Shown piece after piece: positions 59,191 to 64,000 of a stretch of DNA of 64,000 nucleotides. The position numbers were made by a program, and so were the translations under genes. Numbering within the stretch: position 1 is the stretch's first letter; the number at the start of each line of letters is the position of its first letter. This DNA comes from Sweltsa coloradensis. Its lineage: Eukaryota > Arthropoda > Insecta > Plecoptera > Chloroperlidae. Where the stretch lies: the NCBI GenBank assembly GCA_024449915.1, contig JAMZAV010001841.1:58465-122464 (forward strand), read 5' to 3'. The notes beneath the pieces are model-generated. The model saw nothing but the letters and a program-made list of their open reading frames with translations, was not told where the DNA came from and made no database searches.

Positions 59191-59988
59191 ATAGGAAGCT
59201 TCGCAAACGCTTTTTTTAGTCGCGTTGATGGAAGAGCTTTTTAATTATAAAATTTTTAAAATTAATTTAAAATAATAAAAACATATTAACACGGCCCATA
59301 CAAAGCCAGCATCTTTGATTGTTTGTAACAAAGGGTGTGGGTAAAGTATAAAAATCTCATGTGAAGTTTTCATACAAAGGGTGTGAGAAAGATCTAAAAT
59401 CTATATTTTCGTGCTATTTGGGCGGATTCTGACCAAAAAGGGTGGGGGTACAACGTTTATATTTCACATGGATTTTTAATGTAAGGGTGATGTATTGACT
59501 TTTGAAAGAAAAAGTTTAAAAAGTTAGGGCCCGAATCTATAGAAATAAAGGTTTTAATATTTAACACCTCAAAAAACATCAAATTAAAACCATTATTTCT
59601 ATAGATTCTGGCTAACTTTTTCAACTTTTTCTTTCAAACGTCAATACATCACCATTACCTTAATGTGCATGGGGAAATATGAACGTTGTATCCCCACCCG
59701 TTTGGTCAGAATCGGCCCAAATGTCACGAAAATATCGCATTAAAAACCGAAAAAAAATCGTTAAAAGTACGATATTCATGAGAAAAAATTCTTCGATTGT
59801 ACCCAAAAACGTAGCAAGTCTAAGTTCAGAGATTTCGAAGGTCCCCTCAAATTTTCATCAAGATCGCATATGCCGTTTGCCCGGTAGAGAGCGAACAAAC
59901 AGAGAGAGAGAGAGAGAAAAAAAAAAAACACCCGAGCTAAATTTTTTGGGGGGTCGGTGAAATTGAAGTCTTCGCTTCGCTCATCCAA
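59191..59988 (-). mobile_element. Helitron-like element, family A, with internal palindrome
   Basis: The minus strand starts TTGGATGAGCGAAGCG (complement at 59980-59988) and ends with hairpin AACGC...GCGTT, TGCGAAGCTTC and CTAT, one change from CTAG. About 59425-59560 is the inverted copy of 59570-59715, so the middle of the element folds back on itself. Confidence 0.65.
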
Positions 59989-60069
59989 AAATCGATAAAA
60001 TGAAAAATTTAAAAAATTTCGTTATCATTTCTTATCTGTAATGGCTCATGGGAACGAAAAAGGTTTTCG

Positions 60070-60235
60070 GGGCGGGCGTTGGGAGACAGGGCCTAAAAAA
60101 GATTTTAGTCTTCTAAAGCCCGGCCCGGTTTGCTTCTTGCCCCGTTTCCCGCAACGTAGCAAAACCCGTCGGTCACGGGGTTTAGAAGCCAAAAAAAGGC
60201 CCAGGGGCTTAGGAGACAGGGGTTTAGAATACCGC
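60070..60235. repeat. Dispersed repeat, copy 2 (inverted relative of 52465-52690)
   Basis: GGGAGACAGGGCCTAAAAAA, AGTCTTCTAAAGCCCGG, CGTCGGTCACGGGGTTTAGA and GGGGCTTAGGAGACAGGGG match the inverted blocks at 52465-52690. Confidence 0.7.
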
Positions 60236-62575
60236 CCCCTTATTCCCTAGCATCGTGAAAAAAGAATGTAATGGCATGGACGCGAAAGCTAAACAGCTTT
60301 TTTTCGTAGGACATTTCCGGGCCCGTGTGACGTGTAGCCGGGGGATACTCACAATCATCTCGATCCCCCACATGCGCGCACTGGCCCGAGGGGCAAACAG
60401 AGCGCTCGCGGCGGCAGCGGTGGAAAAGGTGCTCTCTCAACATTTCCATTACAGATATACAAAGCGGGGGGGATAACTAATCTGTCCAGCATTTTTTTAA
60501 ATTTATTATTTATTTGAATGCGCATCGGGGGTTTGATAGATAGGAAATAGCGCAGGAACCAGGATATGAACCCGGACCTGAGGGTATAGGAATGGGATGC
60601 GGGGAAATGAAGCCAAAACCCAAAAGACAAGAACGAAAACAAGTATAATAAAAATTTAAAAAAAAAACAGAACACCAAAAAATAAAAAAAACAGGTATAG
60701 GCCAAATTTTTAAATTTTTAAACATTAAATATTTTTAAATTTTTCAAACTTTAGCCAAAAATGCGTGAACCTGAGTGTACCATATTTTAGAAAAAGTTCC
60801 AAAATGAGAAAAAGTATAACTTTATTCTGGCGATTGTTGGTGTGGTATCCCTTCCGGGGGGGGGGTACAAGCATACGAGGTGCTACTAAAAGGTCTCACG
60901 GGCGGGCCTACCTATTTCAAAAGGGCCCCGGGGGCCCGGCCCCACGGCCCCAACTAAAAAAGTAACCCCGGGACCGTCAAAAAGGGCTTAGCGCTGTCGA
61001 CACCTCACGGGCAAACATGGAAAAAGGGAAACAAAGGGGTTTCCTAATAGCAGCAAGTTCAACCACAGAAAATAAATAACTTTCCTTAAATTTTTATGGT
61101 TTCCGTTCAAGAGTCGATTGAAAGCAAGGGTGTCCCCCCCTTTCCAAATGAAGTTGACGGACGGGGCCCGAAGAAAGTCCTCGAATCTCGTATTTTTTAA
61201 ATTACTAATAAAGGGGCAAGGCGCCAGTTACTTCGAGAGTTGTCCGTCTGTTGTAAAAAACCCTTCCCTTTTTAAATAAGGGACGAAGAGAGATTATTGT
61301 GACCTAGCCGGAGGCCCGGAGCTTCGATCGACACGGGAGGCCCCAAAGGGCTCGGGCGGGAGGGGGGTCAACGTCTCGTCGCTAGCACAGGGGGGCACGG
61401 GGAACAGCTGGCCCACAGATGCGAGCGAGCGAGCACATCCCTTCTTCCTTTCTTTGCAGGACAAAACACGGGACGGGAGGGATCGTTTTTTTCCTCGGTC
61501 TCGACACGTGGGGGGCTCATGCGGGATACCTTGTACTGTACTCTACCTACCTCTACAGCTCTGTTGGCAAATAGTTGGGTTGGGGACCGGGGGGCTCTCG
61601 ACGAGAAGGAGACGAGTCACACTGCACAGTGCCACGAGTGCATGCAGCCTTTCTGGCGGGAAGGGTGAAAGTCTTGGGCTAGCGGACCAAGAGGGGAGGC
61701 CCCCCCAAGGGTAGCGACTTGCTGCCACACCCCCAGCACAGACCTTAAGCTTTACCAGATGCCGGAGATACGAGACAACTTTTCAAAAAGCAGACCCACC
61801 CATTACCGTAAGGATTATTTTAATTTTACGTTATCAAAATTAACCCAATAAAACAGCCGCATAAAATTGTTACCCCTTGACTGGGGGTCCCGACTTTATG
61901 TTGCTTTCTACTACTCAAGTCTTTAAAATAACGGAAAATATTTATCACAACTTTCTATCAGAAGCAAAATGGTCCTTTGTGAAAATGGGGGGGTTTTGTT
62001 ACCGCGAGCAATGTGTTTGGGGGGGGGGGGGGAGTGGGCAGTTCTCCGGGACACAAAGACGCGGGGGGCCTGTTTTTACGTACCTGTACATATTCCACAT
62101 TAAAAGGCTTTGATTTTAAAAATGATATGAGCGATGTTATTGCCCCCCCCAACTAAAAATAGCTCTCTGGGTCAAATTAAAGACTCGACTCTCCCCCCCC
62201 CCCCCCCGCGCTGCGGGATGGAAACTGACTTTAACTGCAAAGTGAAAAAATAGCAAATCTCCAGATGATATTGGTTCATGCTGTTTTTTTTTCTCTTTCT
62301 TGAATTTGGATAATAATTAAACAAAGCAATAATAATACAAAAAATATATCACATTTTTACTGATTTTATTTTAATTTGCTGCACAAAGTTCAATTATAGG
62401 GATACCCCCGTCATATTACAGTGTCCAGGGTTCCCAAAAAAAAAATCCCCAAAGTTTCTTTTCGCTACTTTGGGTATTTTTTTTTTAGGTAAAATAAAAA
62501 AATAACAAAATTCTTGAAAAAAGAAATTGAAAAGTAAATTACTTTCACCCGCTGAAATAATCAAGTAGGGTCATA
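60236..62575. other. Homopolymer-rich stretch, no gene confidently seen
   Basis: Long G, C, A and T runs (near 60857, 62018, 62197 and 62439) and many doubled bases. A possible acceptor CTTTGCAG precedes the ORF at 61454-61714, whose translation has no recognised domain. The sequence quality here looks low. Confidence 0.35.
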
Positions 62576-63785
62576 CTAGGGGATTGCAGCAATTCATAAT
62601 CAGGCTGCGGGGGAGTTCGACTCATTGCCACATCGAGCAAGTGTCTCGACTCTATCAGAGCACTTTCGAAGTTGCGTTCCCCATCCATTGGAAGGAAGAG
62701 GGGACAAAGCAAAGTATATACCTATGAAAGACAACTGAAACGCACCTATTTTATTTAATGATAAACTTAAATTGTATAACATTAACATATATCTAGACAT
62801 TGACTCGTGACTTGCTCGACACCCAATTTCATCCGATCCGTCCAATTGCACTTTTGTAAACTGTCAAGGTCTGCCAGCCTCGCACTTGGCTGGGGATTAG
62901 AAGTTAGAACTGAATTGGGCGTGGTTCGTTTATCAGATAGAAAAACAAAATATAACCTGACGTCGTCGTCACACGAGTAGGACTACATCAGGAACTCTCT
63001 ACACGCCAAAACTAAAATATATCCGCGGACGATGTAGCCTAGCAATAGCATAGTGATTTCAGTAGTGTAATTTGTAAATATTAAATGCGTATTTGGCAAC
63101 TCACTAACCGATTTTAACTTGAATCATTTTGTGGACGTGAAAGTGAAGGCAGTATAGTCGACCTTGACAGCAAACAAAGGAAATAAAGCAGCATGTGCAG
63201 GCAGCACCCAGCCAAACACATCTTTCAACATCACGTGAAAGATTATTATGTATCATATTCATGTTGAATGAAGACCCAATGCAATAATTCCTATAAAAAA
63301 TCTACAACCTTACGTAAGTGCGCAGTTGCAGTTGCAAGCAATCATGCACTCATTTTGAACACGTGTATAATAACGCAATTATTAGCAATTAAAAATATTA
63401 TTACAATCTACTAATAACAACAATAATGATGGATAAATAAGAATTGTCCTTCGATGCGAATGACGTAAACATTTAGGTCTAGCCTGAATGGGGCTCGATC
63501 CCAGAACCTCCGGCTATAAGGGAGATGACAACAAAAACGATGACAGACGATGACGACACGACACGACGTCAGAACCTCCACCCCCGGCTCCACCCCATGA
63601 CCCTGTGTCGTTCCGATTTTCATTTCATAGCCAATCATCACTACATCTTTATCTAATTTCAGTTTTCAAGACGTGTTTTCCTGCCTTCCACAGATGCATA
63701 TTTGCAACAAAAAAACGCTTTCGGTGATGGGGGGGGGGGGGCCTTCCCACTTCAGCTTTGATCAAGAATTATGATCACCAAATAA
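62576..63785. other. Intergenic DNA, no gene seen
   Basis: A tRNA-like B box (minus strand GGGATCGAGCC, near 63488) hints at one more SINE remnant. Otherwise nothing recognised. G run near 63729. Confidence 0.35.
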
Positions 63786-63812
63786 CAGCATAAATAAATA
63801 AATAAATAAATT
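63786..63812. repeat. (AAAT)n microsatellite
   Basis: TAAATAAATAAATAAATAAA just before the dispersed repeat at 63808. Confidence 0.85.
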
Positions 63813-64000
63813 CGTATTTATAGAGTCTACCCACTAGTTATGTAACTAATTTTCAGTGGGGACAGTAAAACAAAGTGACCAAGCAACACTGTTAGGCACC
63901 CGACGCATCGACGAGTGATCGTAACCAACCAAAGATCGATAGTTTTAATAGGAAATATAGCAATCAGTGGTATGGCCAGTGCGAACACCGGGCACCCGAA
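63808..64000 (+). repeat. Dispersed repeat, second copy (runs off the window)
   Basis: Same order as 13985-14175: TTTATAGAGTCTACCCA, ATTTTCAGTGGGGACAG, GACGAGTGATCGTAACC, AACCAAAGATCGATAG, AGCAATCAGTGGTATGG. Confidence 0.65.

Noticed and set aside
61454..61714. 86-codon ORF after a CTTTGCAG acceptor-like site
   Set aside because: No recognisable protein features, and it lies in a homopolymer-rich, probably error-prone region.
1..64000. CRISPR array or prokaryotic operon
   Set aside because: No regular short direct repeats with unique spacers, no compact co-directional ORFs; splice signals and repeats are those of an animal genome.

Overview
This is animal nuclear DNA: AT-rich, intron-containing, gene-poor and crowded with non-autonomous repeats. 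It has no operons and no bacterial-style genes. The organism cannot be named from the sequence. Intron-split TIMM50 and a KLF9/13-type zinc-finger gene point to a metazoan. The repeat style, the strong excess of the palindrome TAGGCCTA and traces of a nuclease-like repeat protein that I recall from cnidarian, hemichordate and mollusc gene models suggest a marine invertebrate, possibly an echinoderm (low confidence).

Three coding loci are supported by protein similarity and/or splice signals. (1) 5528-9024, plus strand: the last three coding exons of TIMM50, the intermembrane-space receptor of the TIM23 import machinery. (2) 22530-24243, plus strand: the last two exons of a small unrecognised protein. 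(3) 37402-40467, minus strand: the last two coding exons of a Kruppel-like factor of the KLF9/13/16 group. These genes show no functional link to one another. The decayed cargo gene of a foldback element (about 31490-32390) and a weak exon-like ORF at 20163-20403 are listed separately.

Layout. 1-5.5 kb: a foldback element with a repeated motif, a non-autonomous hAT with a perfect 8-bp target duplication, and a duplicated promoter-like block. 5.5-9.0 kb: TIMM50, with repeat insertions in its introns. 9-13.5 kb: a hAT-like relic and a pair of opposed elements bounded by TTAA. 13.5-22.4 kb: Helitron-like elements, a tRNA-derived SINE, a 150-bp tandem array and an 81-bp tandem array that is broken twice by insertions. 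22.5-24.3 kb: the unknown gene. 24.3-37.4 kb: mostly quiet AT-rich DNA, apart from a 3.7-kb foldback element that carries the decayed nuclease-like gene. 37.4-40.5 kb: the KLF gene. 41.2-43.2 kb: a 2-kb terminal-inverted-repeat element with eight or nine copies of a 15-mer. 44.0-46.5 kb: nested and microsatellite-inserted Helitron-like elements. 47-64 kb: further terminal-inverted-repeat elements, GC-rich repeats and stretches that look poorly assembled.

The strongest signal is a family of short Helitron-like elements. They share a 3' end made of a small hairpin followed by CTAG and then host T, and a 5' end that starts TT after host A. Three insertions into recognisable sequence (a tandem array, a TTA microsatellite and another copy of the family) allow the empty site to be inferred. 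All fit insertion between A and T without target duplication. I see no transposase, reverse transcriptase or Rep/helicase ORF, so every mobile element here appears non-autonomous or decayed.
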